The position numbers and the translations under genes were made by a program. DNA of 64,000 nt. It comes from Aulostomus chinensis (Eukaryota; Chordata; Actinopteri; Syngnathiformes; Aulostomidae). The notes below the pieces were generated by a model. The model made no database searches. It saw only the letters and a program-made list of their open reading frames with translations, and was not told the origin of the DNA. The stretch lies in NCBI GenBank assembly GCA_037954235.1, contig JBBMOA010000002.1, forward strand, positions 22,687,427 through 22,751,426, given 5' to 3'. Positions 38,901 through 53,400 of the stretch are shown here, piece by piece. Within the stretch, counting starts at the first letter, position 1. Every line of letters begins with the position of its first letter.

Positions 38901-41900
38901 TACTCGCTCATGCACAAACAGTTTATAATTCCTGTAATTTGTGGAAATGTTTGATATCCCTCTCCTCCATAGATCGTTAGAACACTCTGCTGGCTACATT
39001 ATTTTTGACAAATGCTCAGTTTCAGGAAGTTCTGAACATGGACTCTATCGTGTAAAACTACATCAGAACTTCTACTTTTAGACCAAACATCCTTTCGTTC
39101 TTGCTTCGCCCACACTGTTTTGAAGAACATATGGAAACTGTATTTTATCAACGGCATCGAGTCAACCATATTTAGCAGAATGCATTAGCATTTTCACTCT
39201 TGCCAGTGTGATCTATTCGTTGCTTGTGGAGGATTTTTACAGCTGCATGAGCCCCGGCAATGTTGGCACCCAGCTGCAGCGGCTCATGCTCGGACGCAGA
39301 GGCCGACTGCTGCGGCCATCCAACATCCGTAAGACTTCACTGGCGTCTCTCTCTCTCTCTCTCTGCCTGCCTGTGGCCCTTCTCTTATTTGGATGACCAG
39401 TATTTGTCAGATGATCCGTAACACCACCCCCCCCCCCCACCCCCCAAAAAAAAACAACAGTGAAGACATGGATTGCATCATGTCAATGGTCTGGAAAGAT
39501 ACACAAAAAAAAAAAAGTTCCAAAATATTGACTATCACAGTTAAGCTACAGTACTGAATGAAAGGTCAGAGACCACCTACAATACTGTCATGGCCCAGAG
39601 CCAATCTGATTCAGACCACAGTGGAAGGCTTTGGGGCGTGGCCACTCTGGATATTACTAGACTGAATAGAGGCGCTACGCCACACCTCCAACTTCTTGTC
39701 CAAATATGGTAACCTCCAGTTGCAAAATTCCTGCTGGTGACTAAATAATAACTAGGAGGCTCCAGAACAGTCTAATGGGTGACATGGGTGCACGCGTGGA
39801 GTGTGAAGGTATTTTGCCACACTCACTTTCCCCAGAGTCTTTTGAGGCTCCGATTGTTCTTCATGTATTCTGGGGAACCCACAGCTCTCTGGCCAGCTTG
39901 TGTATTCGCTCCAGTGCCGTCATCCACTTTGTCAAACTTTACTAAAAGAGATTACAAAAAGCAGTTCACTTCCCCTGTTCGCACGAATACAATTCTGATT
40001 ATGTGATGGCGCTGCAGATAGGCTGTTATAGTGAGAAACATTTTCTAAACCCATTAAAGCAGTGATAATGGCAGTGCAGTAATTGCAGCAGACAATGCCT
40101 CCCCTATACTGTAACCTTACGAAAATGCAAGAATTTAAAAATAAATATCTTTGGGTAGATGTGAAATTGCTGAGGACAAAATCTGGATGCTAAATGTTTT
40201 GTTTTTTTTTCATACGCAGAGGAACATTGAGAGGTGAACCATGTGGTGGTCTGCCTTTTGACAATGCGCTATTCAAGAGAGGGAGCACTGGTTACACATC
40301 ATTAGGTTCAGCAAATATTTCACCAGTTAATGCCCCATTGAGTGAGGAGGTTTGAGCTAAAATTAACAAGGTGTGATTTTATGACACATGCTGCAGAGTC
40401 AGTCTTCACTCTGATGCACAGCATTGCAAAAAATAAATCAGGGTGGGGCTGAAGTTGAAACTTGCCAGCGTAGTTTAGTTAGGGTGGAGCTGAAATCCAT
40501 GTGGTAAATCAGAGACAGAGAAAGAGAGATAGATGGAGAGACAGGGCGTGTTAGGTCAATCCCACGATCCCTCTCTGTCAGGAGCCACTGCAATTACTCA
40601 TGATCAAAGGTGTAGCGGTCTCCCGGTTAAAGGAAAGCGGTTTGCCCCAGAAATGAGTGCTACTGCCTGGACCACCTGAGTTAATAACTTTGGAATTACT
40701 CTGGCTGGAGTCTCCATCTTCACTGTTGTCTGGAGACTTTTCACTCTGGTTTTCACTGCTGCTCTCCATCAGAGATGAATTCACAGGCAGCGTCTGACTT
40801 CTGGTGTCATTCTGAAAAAAAAAAAAAATAAAAGAGTCATAAATAAAAGGTGATAAATATACACATCAGCTGCATTTATACATCATCAAATGCCAAAATT
40901 CATTTCAGTCAGTTTAAATATATGAGAATCCCGCAAAGCCAATGGATTTCATATACTGTGTAAAAATGTAGGCAGGAATCAATAAATGTGCATCATATAC
41001 AGTAAAGACACACAATTTTAAACACTGAAAAACCTCCTTTTGTTTAAACTACCTTTTGTTGGACTCCATTTGTTAGGTCAGTCATGCTACTGGAAGTCTG
41101 CACTTCTGTCCTGAGAAGATAAAAGCATAATTATCTGAGTAAAAGCCAACCACACTCTAGTTGGGATGTGCAGCCGAAAATACATTGCTCCGCTACCTGC
41201 TGCTATCACTGTCTTTCTGAGCTGACAAAAGAGAGGCTTGTTGAGAGGAGGAGCTGCTTGTAGAAACCTGGGATACGATGGGGAAAAAAATATTGTGCAT
41301 GTTCATGCAGCGAAATGAAAAAAAAGACAAATCCTTTAGACAAACAGCTACAATTGTTTGTACCCACATCAGACTTGACATCCTCAGACTTTGCACTGGC
41401 AGAGTCACCGTTCTTCTCCTCTTCCTCGCTGCTGCTAGAATTAGTCCTACCATTCGACAACGAACGGACAGCAGGTGGAGCTACAGTAACAAAGGAAAGA
41501 AACATTTTTCCCCGACCCCAGCAGTGGGAGGTATTTCTGTAAAGGAGTGAAAAAGCTGATTACCTTGCCTTGTGGTGTGAGTTAGCTCTCTGAATTGCCT
41601 GCACTGATTCAGAAGCAGAGTGAGCTCTTCAATACGCCGATCCTGGAGAAACATGAGTAGAGGGCGTTCAAGGTCAACACAATCCAATTAAGATGTTTAT
41701 CTGAGGTTACTCACATATGGACGATCTGCTTCTCTGTACTACTGATCGCTTTGCTACACAAATGTCCCTCTCAGCATATGGCTTTCACATCAAAAGTGTG
41801 GCTGAGGAGGGAATTAGGCTTTGCTGAAAATTTTAGTTGTGGTAACCAGCTTTGAGGAATGTGTGTTTTTTGTAGTGGTGCCCATGCCTGGTTTTGCCAT

Positions 41901-43856
41901 GGTTCTCTTAATACAACTCCCTCCAAAATTAGGCTTGGCAGATCAAGGCCTATTTAAGTGTGCCTGAAATGGGCCGCCTCAGGGTGTGTGTACATGAGTC
42001 TTCACTAGCCTGCCACATGTAGACCCACGTCTGTAAGTCTTTAAAGTCCGACTTCTCTGGGAGGGAGAATACAAAAGCCGCTCTGTCCTATAAATGGTTG
42101 GAAGGCGGTGCCTCTGAGAAATGACAACATCTAAAAACAGTTACCTTCTAACCTTTCAAATAGCACTGATAATAACTCGGCTATATACAGACTGGTAAGA
42201 TGTTTCACGCTGTAGGAAACTGATGGGAATACACATGTTGTTCTGTGCCATATAATCACCAACAGCTGTATGGAAAAAAGAGAAAGAGAAAACTCACCTT
42301 TTCATCATTGGCAGCAATCAGGGATTTCATCCCACTCCTCAGCTTTTGTAGTTCCTGGTCTACAAAGAGAAACTCACTCTAATTATTGATCTGCTAAGGA
42401 CCTACATCACACAAATTAGTGTTTGTATAAATCAAGGCAAGGATATACAAGAAGAAAAGGCATGATGTGTCTTGAGGTTCATCTGCACCTTTTTTTTTTT
42501 TGAAGCTATCAATCATTTAGTCATGTCTTCATTTACTTTTACTGTTCTACTTCAAGGCATATGGGGATAATTTCTGGTTATAATATGATGCAATCCAGAC
42601 ATATTTATCTCTGCCAGGCGCAACTCTGGACTGACTGAATATTATGGCATCAGAAATCCATAAAGACAACACAGGAGACAAAAGGATGGGAGATGTGCTT
42701 TGTAATTTCTGTAATAACCATCTGGTGATCGTCAAAGCTGTCCCTCAGAGCAGAAGGGAAACATTTCTCAAGCGCTGGAAACGCTTCTATGTGATGTGTA
42801 GCCTCTTCCTGTACATCTCCTCTGAGAGAGAATTCAGAGGGACCGGTGATGAGGCAGTTTATAAAAGTAATACTTCACCATAAAGAGCTTTTTGCCTCTC
42901 ACATCCTCACAAATAGGTGTCTTGAGTTCACATAGATGGTTTAGCCCTTCTGCATTACCTCTTTTTGACTCCAGAATGCAGAACTACCCAGCACACGGAG
43001 CACGTGGCTAGATGAAGAAGACAGGGATCATACAGGACGATGCGCTTGAGAGACTGTAACCTGGCATTTTTGGACAGTGCAGCTGATGTTAATTATTTGT
43101 CACCATTAGCTTCAAGCCAACTGAGGGCATTTCTGCATTCTGGAGACCCAAAAATAATGAAAGAGTGAAAAAATGTATTTGTGGCCTCGAGACACCTGAT
43201 GTAAGTACTTAAGAGGAAAGAAAACATATTTTGTGAGTGACATATTGTTTTAATTATTACAAAAGTGATTCATTATCTGTGTAACCTATCCAGCTAGAAA
43301 GATTGAGAGAGGCTATTGGCAGCTCCATCAAGGGTTTGAAGCCGATGCTTTGTTTACCTTTTTCTGAGCTCTCAGAGGAAAGTGAGGGTCTGGCCAGCAG
43401 CTGAGTGTGCAAGCTCTCGATCTCAGCATTCTTACTGAGCAGAAGCTGCTGAAGGCTGCTGATCTCTACCTGTGGATGCCACACAGAGAGGGATCTTTAG
43501 CTGAGCACCACCAAACAAGCACTTCTGCATTGCTGTAAGCGTCTACTCATGTCTGTTTACATGCACACAGACGATGGCTCTTTGAATACCGCAAAAACAA
43601 GACGAGCAAGACATAGACATGATTATTGATACATGCCTTAACTTGAAACCCAAATGCTGGTGACCTGTCTATTTTAGAGACAATTATATAGAACTCACAC
43701 AACTTAAGTTTTTCATCTCAGAATTCTGGAGAATCAAGTCTGCTGTCAGGAGTTTATAGTTTGTTTTGAAGTACAGCAGATGGCAGTGAATTTCAGGCTG
43801 ATCTGTTTGGCAGAACATTCTCTCTGTTCTTGCTATGCTGTAGAAACGACTTCTTA

Positions 43857-43893
<37 letters not shown>

Positions 43894-44147
43894 GTCTCTG
43901 TCTCTCAATACACACACGCACACACTTTCAAGTAGCTGAATATCTCCTACAGCCGCATCTACAGCCAATTATCGAGTTTACATTAAAATTTGGCTTTATT
44001 TTAACATCATTTATCCAAAAATCTGACTCAGTTAGCAATTGCATAAACATCCTGTTGATGGAGAGGTGCCATTTGGATATTTGACGATCTTCAATAATTA
44101 ATTAATTTTACCCAGATGTAATGAAATCCACCAGTCAGTATGATATG

Positions 44148-44203
<56 letters not shown>

Positions 44204-47200
44204 CATATTGAAATTGAAGCCCTTCCTTTTAGAAAAAAAAACAACCAAAAACATGATAAAACAATGGGAATAATTGTGACAGCTTAAGAGATTTCTTGAT
44301 CCGTGACCTCGAGGGCCAATCATGTAGGGACTGGAAGTTGTCCAGTTCACATTTCCAGGGGTTCATTTCTCTTTTGTTTTTGTTAAATAAGTAGATTTAA
44401 AAATAGAGTTGCACATGTTGATGTTTGGACAGGCAGAGTAGCAGATCAATAAGACATAATCCAACACAGAGACACAGGCAGCTGTTGTGCATGATGCGGC
44501 AAAGACAAAAAATAAAGACAGTGTGACAGAAGATGAAATGATTTGTGAGAAAATAATCATAAGAGAGCAAGTAAAACTGCTCAAGGAAGCCCAAAAAAGT
44601 TGCTCCCATGGCCAAAGTACACAACCTGACCATTAAAAAAAGGACTAAGCCATGATTAAATCTATTTCTACTGAACTTTAAAAACAGTTCTCAGCCTTCT
44701 TAAGAAAAAAATAGGTGTCCATGAATGAGAGAGTGTTTTCATAAAGGGAATGACTCACTTAACTGGCTGGAACATCCGTTTGGATAGCGTTTAGGAAAGT
44801 TGAGTGGACAGTTAGCAGTGGAATTTGGGCACTGATGCTATGCTGCAAAAGTCTAGACACCATAAATGTCAAAATTAAATTTTACCTTTGTTGCTTTGAG
44901 TTTTTTCTCATACTGTAACTTCTGATCCTCCAGGTGTTCCACCTTGTCCTTCAGAATCTTGAGCTCTTTGAGTAAACCCTAAAAGACAAGTGATCAAAGT
45001 TTGCCTGTTAACGCTGGTCGAGACCATCGGACAAGATTTTCTTTCGCAGAGTAAAATTCAATATTTGTTTGGTGTTAGTGTTTTTGTGCATTATCTTTCA
45101 TAACACACTGTTACCTCAGCCAAGGTGGTAGTGTTTTTGGTGGTGTTTGTTTGTCTGTCTCTCATCAGGGTTACGCAAAAAACTATGTGGCCCATTTTCA
45201 CCAAACCAGATGGAAGAACCCATCATATTTTGGAGCAGATTAGTCAGGCATGGGGGGAAATGGCATGTTTGGTCCTAAGAACTTGGTGAGGGGTTACTGC
45301 TACTCTGAGTTTCTGTCAAGTGGCGTTACTGTGACGAGACCAGCTTTGATATTTTGCCAGAGAACACAAATCTGTTGTAACTGGACTCCATATGGTCAGA
45401 TCTTTTCCAAACTTTACATGTTTGATCAGAGTCCCAACCTGAAGACAATCTGAATTATAGTGATATCACCACCTAGTGGTTACAGGACATATGCTTGATT
45501 CTACCTAACAGTATTTGATTTACATCAAAATTAGAAAGCGTTGTCTTTACATGAGTTAGGACTCTTTAGCACCTCCTAGAGGACACAGGAAGTGATATTT
45601 GCACCACAGTACACACGTCTGTCTGCTCTTTCATGCTACATCCAAATTTGATCAGGTTTCCCATTCTCTCGCTCTACAGAACAGCTACACACTGTGACAT
45701 GTGAGGGTGTGCGGTGGCACACCTGCCTTGGCGGAGGTGTGAACTCTCAGAGTTCTTTCTTGTTAATAGATGCCATCAATTAGTTGTGTTATTTGATTAA
45801 GAAAAAAAATCTTGACTGACATTTGATAATGACATAGAAAACTGCTGTGGGTATTTGGTGTTCGTGTTCAGTTCGCAGGTGAACCTCTGAATTCCACACA
45901 TCAAAGAGAGACAAACCATGCTATGCACGTCAGAAGTCATGCAACAGGCCTACACATTCTCCTCCACCGTGGTACGTCTGCTCTGCATCTGAGCTACTTT
46001 CTCCCCGGCTGTGCGCGTTCTCATCAGGCCCGTCTGCAGCCTCCTCTACTTTCTGCATCACCCCTGTGGTTGTGTTACATGAGGGACCAGGGTCTGAGTC
46101 CTCAGTGGACCTGGCGGGGCATGTCACTGGAGAACCGCCACTGTCAGTCTCTGAGGCTTTTTTCTCCTGGATCTTGCTATTGATCTCCTCCTGAAACCTA
46201 CACATCTGCTCCTGCAGCTCACTAATGAAATTCACCACACTCTGACGGATGCAGCGTGGGAGAAAGAAAATTAAGAGAAATGTTTAGAAAGAGAAAAGGG
46301 AAATACATGTGTGTTTGCGTGCACGTTTGTGTTCCACATCGTGATGAGGATGACATTTAAATTACATTTACTTCTCTTCCTCATGCTGAGGCCATCACTG
46401 TCTTTGAGTTTTATGTGTGAATACAGAGATACAGAAACAGACTGACACCACTGATCACTGGTCGCCCGTCCACTGACACCAGGCCAGCTAAACACTCAGC
46501 TATCCTCTTCTTCTTGCTATAATTGTATCATTTACCAACATTTATTCATGGTAACTTTATCAAATGTAGTTGGCATTACTGAATACTACAAGGCTGAATT
46601 GTTTTTGCACATTTCCAGGGTGACTGTGCCCATGTTCTTTCAAAGAGTGTGTAAACAGCAGCCAAGTTATGTTCGGATTGTGGATAGAGGAAGTCTCACT
46701 TGGGGTCCAGTCCAGAGGATATGACAGATGATATGGAGAGCCTCCATGGCTAAATTTAACTGTGAGCTTACTGGCTCCACTGTGAGGAAGCGTCCGCATG
46801 TTGCGTGCGTGAACACGCTTATATGTGTGTTTGTGTCGTAAAAGTAGCACATGGAGACCCATTAAGCGTTTAAAGTGTGTTTTCTTGTTCTTTTTAAAAA
46901 AAAAATCCATTTACGTTACGGATAAAACTACACAAGCTCACGCACACGCACACACACGCACACGGGATCTCTTTCAGTTTCAACATGGAAATAAAGTAGG
47001 AATTTCAAATGTATATATATATATATTTCAAACAAATTCAAATAAATACGGGAAGTGTATTCTTTATAGAAGAGCCTATCTTTGCCATCTAATCAAAACC
47101 AAACGATCTGGGCTCTGCAGCCTACACATTCTCATATTGGGGTCACCATCCATCATGCCAGCTCCGCCATGCCTGAACTCCTTTAACCTGAGGACACAAA

Positions 47201-49209
47201 GGCTCTTTGACCACTTGTGTTTTGACTGTAACAACATACATTACAGTACCCCGTCTGGTTGCACTTCTACACAGAAACTTTCCCTTCCTCAGATTTATAC
47301 TGGTCACTGAATGCCCAGGATGTCTGCTGGTAACCAATCACACGAGCCTTAAGCAAATACATGATTCATTCTGAAATGACAAGAAATTTAAACCCCATGG
47401 AGACTTTTTTCCTGTCAATGTTACCCAGGAACAACAGAGCCAGGGTTGTGGTGAATGTTCTTCTCCATTCCTCCAGAAAGTGTTTATGGACCTCCATAAA
47501 ATCAGCAGCTGACTTCAAGGTTCAGAACATAAGACAAATTTTTGTGTGTACCCTTGTCATTCCTGGCAGAGATGGGTTCAAGTTTCCGAGGATTTCAAAA
47601 CAGAAGTGTTCCTGAGGATTCTGTCGAAACTTACCAAAGTTTGAAAACAGTGCTCAGTGGAAAAGATACTTTGGCTGCAAGGCTGCACCTCACAAATGCG
47701 CTTAAGAATATAAGTCTAATCACAAAATATTTAAAGTGCTACCTACAAACTACGCTGATCCACCAACTTGTCATGTACGAAATTATAACCTTTCCACATC
47801 ATGTTTGGCTCACCTCCGCTTTGTGTTGCCTCTCAGCCCCGTGGCCCGGTTTTCCCTCCATGTCTGCCAGCTTTAGTTTCAGGTAGGACACCTCCCCCAT
47901 AAGACTCAGCTTCTGGCTCTCCAGTGACGTCCTATGTAGGAGCTCCTGCCATCAATAAACAAACAAGGTGGGACAAAGGTAAATACATGAAGACCTCAAA
48001 GATTTGCAGCACTCAGTCCTTACTTACCCAACTAAGACTGCATTAAGTATGAGGCACAGCAAGCTAGCAGCTCTGTAATAACAGTCCCCTCAGACAAACC
48101 CACTGGTTTCAGACGCTGTTTGAGTGGCTAAATATACACAACCCATGACCACTATTTATAATGCCTATTTCACAGCTCACTCAAAGCACACAGCAGAGGG
48201 GTGAGAGAGAGAGAGAGAGAGAGATGGTGGGGGGGGGGGGTACTACAACACATTATGAGGAAAATGTTTTTCTTTTTTTTCTTTAAAAAAACTTGGACAG
48301 GTAAATGATCCTGTTAGTGTGAGCTGCTGCCAATCAAAGTTGATGCTTTGGAGTGTCCTCAACTGTTCTGTGACTATCTGCCTTCCTCAGATATAGCGCA
48401 TGCATGGCTGTCAGCCTTGAGAGTTAAGCCAGACTATGCAGGCAGATGCATTGCTAATTTGGTTCATGTCAAGCAGGTGCTGAATCACTTAAAGTCTAGA
48501 AATGAGCATCTAAAGCAGGCAAATATGGCTACACCAATTTAAAACATTGGGCTTTGGAAAAATAGCTGGGCTGCTTCTAGAGGGCGCATGGAAAATATTA
48601 GAGCTTTGTCACCAGGAAGAGATTTACGGCTCAGGTCCAAAGCCTCATAATGACCATGTCTCTAAGAAACCAGCCCAGACTGCCCTTTGATACGCTGCTC
48701 CCATACGGCACTATACATAGATTTAAACACGGAGCAGAAGAACCAAAAGGATTCCCAGTACCCGTGAGATTAGTAGCAGTAATAACCATAAGAAGAAACA
48801 GACTTTTTCAGCAACAGCAACGTTTCGTAAGAGCCATTCATTCTGTGTATTACCTGGTTCATCCCATTCTAGAGTCTGCCTGCGACAGAGGAAAGGTTAA
48901 GTGTATTCCCCTCATGGCTGCAGCAGTTTCCAGTATCCTGCAGTTTTGGTTTTGGTTAAAGTCAAGTGTCATAAATCCATTCCAGTCAGTGTTTTACCAA
49001 AGTCTCAGTAGTAGAGTTGAAGATTTGAGGTTTAAATCAAACAACTGCAAGTTTCAGACACACACGCACACACACTTCTAACTCTTTAAAGAGCACCACC
49101 CCTCTTCGTTCTACCCTCCCATCTCTCCACCTTTTTCAACTGTTCCTCCCTTCCTCATTAGTCAGACTTGCCTTTCCTCTGTTGTATTCTCTAATTCACT
49201 GTGTGTGTG

Positions 49210-49273
<64 letters not shown>

Positions 49274-50426
49274 GGTGTGGCAAAAGTTGTAATCACCTGC
49301 CCAGACAGACCAGTCTGGCCCTGTATAAACTCAGTACACACTCTGAGACACTGTCCTGGAATGAGTGTGATCGTCTTAAATATGTTGGTTGCCAAGGTAA
49401 TCTGCAGCTTGATACTCAGGAATCTTACAGAGGAATTTCTCTCCAGGACGCAGAACTCATCAGTTGCATTCTGCAGCTTATGAGCAAAGATTGAATCTGC
49501 AGAAGATTCATATTTAAAAGGCAGATGAGGAAAGAGTCTGGCACTCTGTCACAGCTCAGTAAATAGAAGAACAATATTCACATAAAAGCTCTGGATGCCT
49601 GCTGGTCAAAGTCAGAGTTTCCTGACTTTGGTCCAGTAATAAAACATTTGCCTCCAGTCTAAGCCGAAGCTGCACGTGTACCTGATGTAGCATTTCCTCT
49701 GTGGAGTTGAGTTTGAGTTGATGTTCCACCACAGAACTCTCAAGATCGCTGATCTTCACCCCCTGAGCTTCCACCTGGTCTGTCAACACGCTCACCTGTT
49801 CAGAGGTCAGAACATTGAGAATTTAATCTTCATTTCACTGCACATGTGAGGCATTTTTATGCAACAGCAGCCAAGTGAGAAGCCTGCGTACTGTCTCTGT
49901 TCTCAAAATACATTCTATCAGCTCTTTTTACAAGGTATTTTTAAGTAAATATTCAAGTCTGTGCCAGATGAAACACAAAAAGTGTTAATTTAAAAAGAAT
50001 AAACAAGTTCTTGTGCGTCATTGGGTGCTTGCAACACTCCAGCCGCCCAGCATTGTCACCAGCAGGCGCTTGATAGCAAATCACACGCTAGACTCGAGCC
50101 AACTGGAGCGGATTTTCCAGGGGAATGTTTTATGTGAGGCCTAAGAAACAAACAGGACATCTGCTCTCACACACACACCTACATGCTAGAGCACATGCTG
50201 GTGCTAGCCTGAACCTGTCTGAGATAAGTGCTTGATCAGCAGTCCTGGGAGTTATACACCTACACACACACACGTTTCACACACACACTGCACAAAGCAA
50301 GGTATTCGAGTATTGTAACAACACCCAAACTGGCAAACCTAACCTTTATTACCACAGCGCTTTTCCCATCTCACTGGATTAGCTATTACGTAACATTTAC
50401 AGAGTCAAACTCTGGTTTACCTTTGC

Positions 50427-50478
<52 letters not shown>

Positions 50479-53400
50479 CTCACACACACACTTTCTCCTC
50501 CTCATGTGTTCTCTCTGACACTCCTGTGTGATACAGGACCACTGAATCAGTCCCACTCAATCACTGCGGTGTCATATGTTCTCTTTTATTTGCACAGCAG
50601 GCTTTTATTAAATATGAATCACTTTTACAGGCGAAGGCATGCTTGTTTTCAAACGTGTTACCACTGCAATAACAAGACATTACTGACAGATGTAATATTG
50701 ATTTTTATTTGACAAACTAGACTTAAAAATACAAAAAAAAAGGGGGGGGGGATGAAATTGAAGCAGATTGAACCTAATCTCACCTGGAGAACTAATGACT
50801 CTTTGTCTCCTTCCAAACGTGAAATCCGTTCCTGGTAGGACTCACTGTTACCAGGTGAGTGGAGGTTTACCTTCAGAATAAATGTCAGGTATTAATTTCT
50901 GTTACACAGTCAACAGCAGCCTCAGGGCCATAAACACAAACATACTGTAGTATGTACTCAACTTCTTTACTGAGTCAGTGAACAGTGTGTGGAGACTTCT
51001 GTAAGAGGTTTACACGTCCTAATCAAGTGTTAAGTTGTGTACAACGTTTTATTCTATTTGATTAGGAGGAAAACAATTTTCATGAGCTCAGGGCATCCTG
51101 TGTAGATATTTCAGAGCCGTCAGTGTGGAAAGGAAGTAAAATTGCAACCAAATGAGCTCAAATTTCTCAGAAATCCAGGCGTTTAACCACATTTATGGAA
51201 ACATCATGTAGCCCTGCGTCCATCCTGAGCCAAGAAACTCAAGTGGTTTACAGTAATTGGAAAATACATTATAGTTTTAATAGAAACACATAATTAATGT
51301 GTTTTAACATTATGGTTTTGAGCGTAACGGCATAATTTCATAATTATTTCACTTCACTTGGTGAACAATGGCTTTGTATCTCCCTGAGTGTTCTTTCAGT
51401 CTTGTATGTTTCTAGTTAAGTGTTGGGCTGGCTTATTAAAAGTGTGAACAACTCAACTGGTTCATGTTGCTCGCTTAATTACTTCAAGGAACATTTTTTT
51501 TTTTTAGCCATTAAAAACCCTTTCTCCTGTCTCCTCTTCAAGGCCACACACACACAGCCAAACTACCTCTTATTCCCCCCCAAAAAATGTCTACAAAACT
51601 CACATTTATCTGTAGGGAGAATATTTTGTAAGCAATTTTTCACAATTACACAGAGAGATTTTGAATATAGAAGTAAGTTTTTGCAACTCAAATGAATTGC
51701 AGCTGTCTTTTAGCGAAGCCTTGAACAGTGTGTGAACCTCGGTCGTTGACGCTCTTCAGAGCCATGCTGATTCACCTGCTTATTAAATCTGTTCATATCT
51801 TTCTTGCACGGTGAACCGCACTGACACGGTGCAAGAAAGTATTCACATATGATATATACATATGTATCATGTCACAGAACTGATACTGGTTTGGGTAAAC
51901 TGCTGTTCTCGCATTTCACATCGACCGACAAGTATATGCGTGGAAAGGCTTAGTCTATAGATCCATGGATCCTTGAGAGTTCTAACCTGACGGATGCAGT
52001 CGTCTCTTATGACTAATAGCAGTATGATGAGACTGTATGTTCTAAAGACTCCCTAAAGGTTCAAGTGGCAGGAAATGATCTCAGCTTACATGCATAGCCA
52101 CTTATCTTTCTCCTCAAACACGTTATCTCACTAAAGGCTTCGATTCCCAGGTTAGATTAGAGGCTTAACCAACAAAACAAGGACTGTTCCACCGTTTTAG
52201 TACAAGATGCGAGATATTTTGGTGGTTAGTGTTTATCTCTGCTGCAGCCTCATGTTGGTCCTCTCAGTCAAACTAATATTAGCTGTTTTCTCAGCTTAAA
52301 ACACAAGATGTGATATGCAGTAATCAAGTAACTCATAACTATTTATTAGTTCGCTGGTCTTTTCATGCAGTAACTTCTTCAGTTTGTTGCTGCATATTCT
52401 GCAACACACCTCTTCAGCTCACAAACAAAGCATGCATTCCTCTCAAATTATCTACCAGGGCAACCACAAAATTCGTGGTTGCTTCTTGACAGCCCAGGAG
52501 AAAAAGAAGCAACCATGAATTTTGTGAAATTGTTGCACAAAAATTACAATTACAACAAAGCGCAAACAAACAACCACGACATTCTTTGTAAGTCTTGCAC
52601 ATCAGGAAGGTGTCAAGAGTAGAACTGTCTTACCTTTCTAAGCCACGTAAAATGTTTGTAGAAATCAATGTCATACTCCATTCTGCATGTCCATCGCACA
52701 GTACGTCTGGCTCGTACAATAATAGAGCTGAACTGGTGCTACAAATCAACGTGGAGCATGAACAGAAACCAGACTGACCAGCAAGACACAGCAATGAATC
52801 TTAACAGTGCTGCACTGGCGATCTCCCTAAATCTAATTCTGTTTTTACAGACCCTCCATGTTGCAGTCTCAGACGGTGCAGAGAGGGCCTTGGTCCGTGT
52901 GGTTTAGAGTCTGGGCAGCCGGAGACTTTTAGAGCTGAGCTGAATAACTCAAATTATGCCAATTGGCTCCACTCCCTCTTTCTTTTCACTTTTCCTACCT
53001 CTTTCTAACTCGCTCCTCTTTCTTTCTTTCTTTTTTCTCGTGTTCCCTCTCTCAAAAACACTCCAACTACTTCATTATTTACAAACAAATCTCCATGTGT
53101 CCCTCACTCATCTTTTTCTGTCTATATCCCTCTCTTTTTCTCTCCTCTCTCTGTTTGCCAGCTCTCTGTCTGTCCATACCTCTTCGTCTCTTAACTAATT
53201 TTGTGGGGCTTCCAAAAGGGGCACAGGGGAGAGGAAACTTTCTGTAGCACATGCTTGTCAGATGTGGTGCGGTGCAAGAAGTCAGTCAAGATGACGGGGA
53301 GGGGGGAGGAATAGGAGGAGGCGGTGGAGGAGACCGAGTGGGATTGTGAGTGCACCAAAATTAAATTCAAAATAGGATAAAATGCCGGCAAATACTAGCA

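Noticed and set aside
41197..41267. Alternative frame of exon 11 joined to a phase-1 donor at 41363
   Set aside because: It reaches a stop at the end of the exon, whereas the chosen donor at 41367 and serine-rich frame continue correctly into exon 12.
46825..47310. 161-codon plus-strand open frame in the ppfibp2 interval
   Set aside because: Passes through a poly-A/T run, a CA-like repeat and a TA repeat; composition is non-coding and no family is recognised.
48650..49081. 143-codon plus-strand open frame
   Set aside because: Antisense to a ppfibp2 intron, ends in a CA-type repeat and has no recognisable motif.
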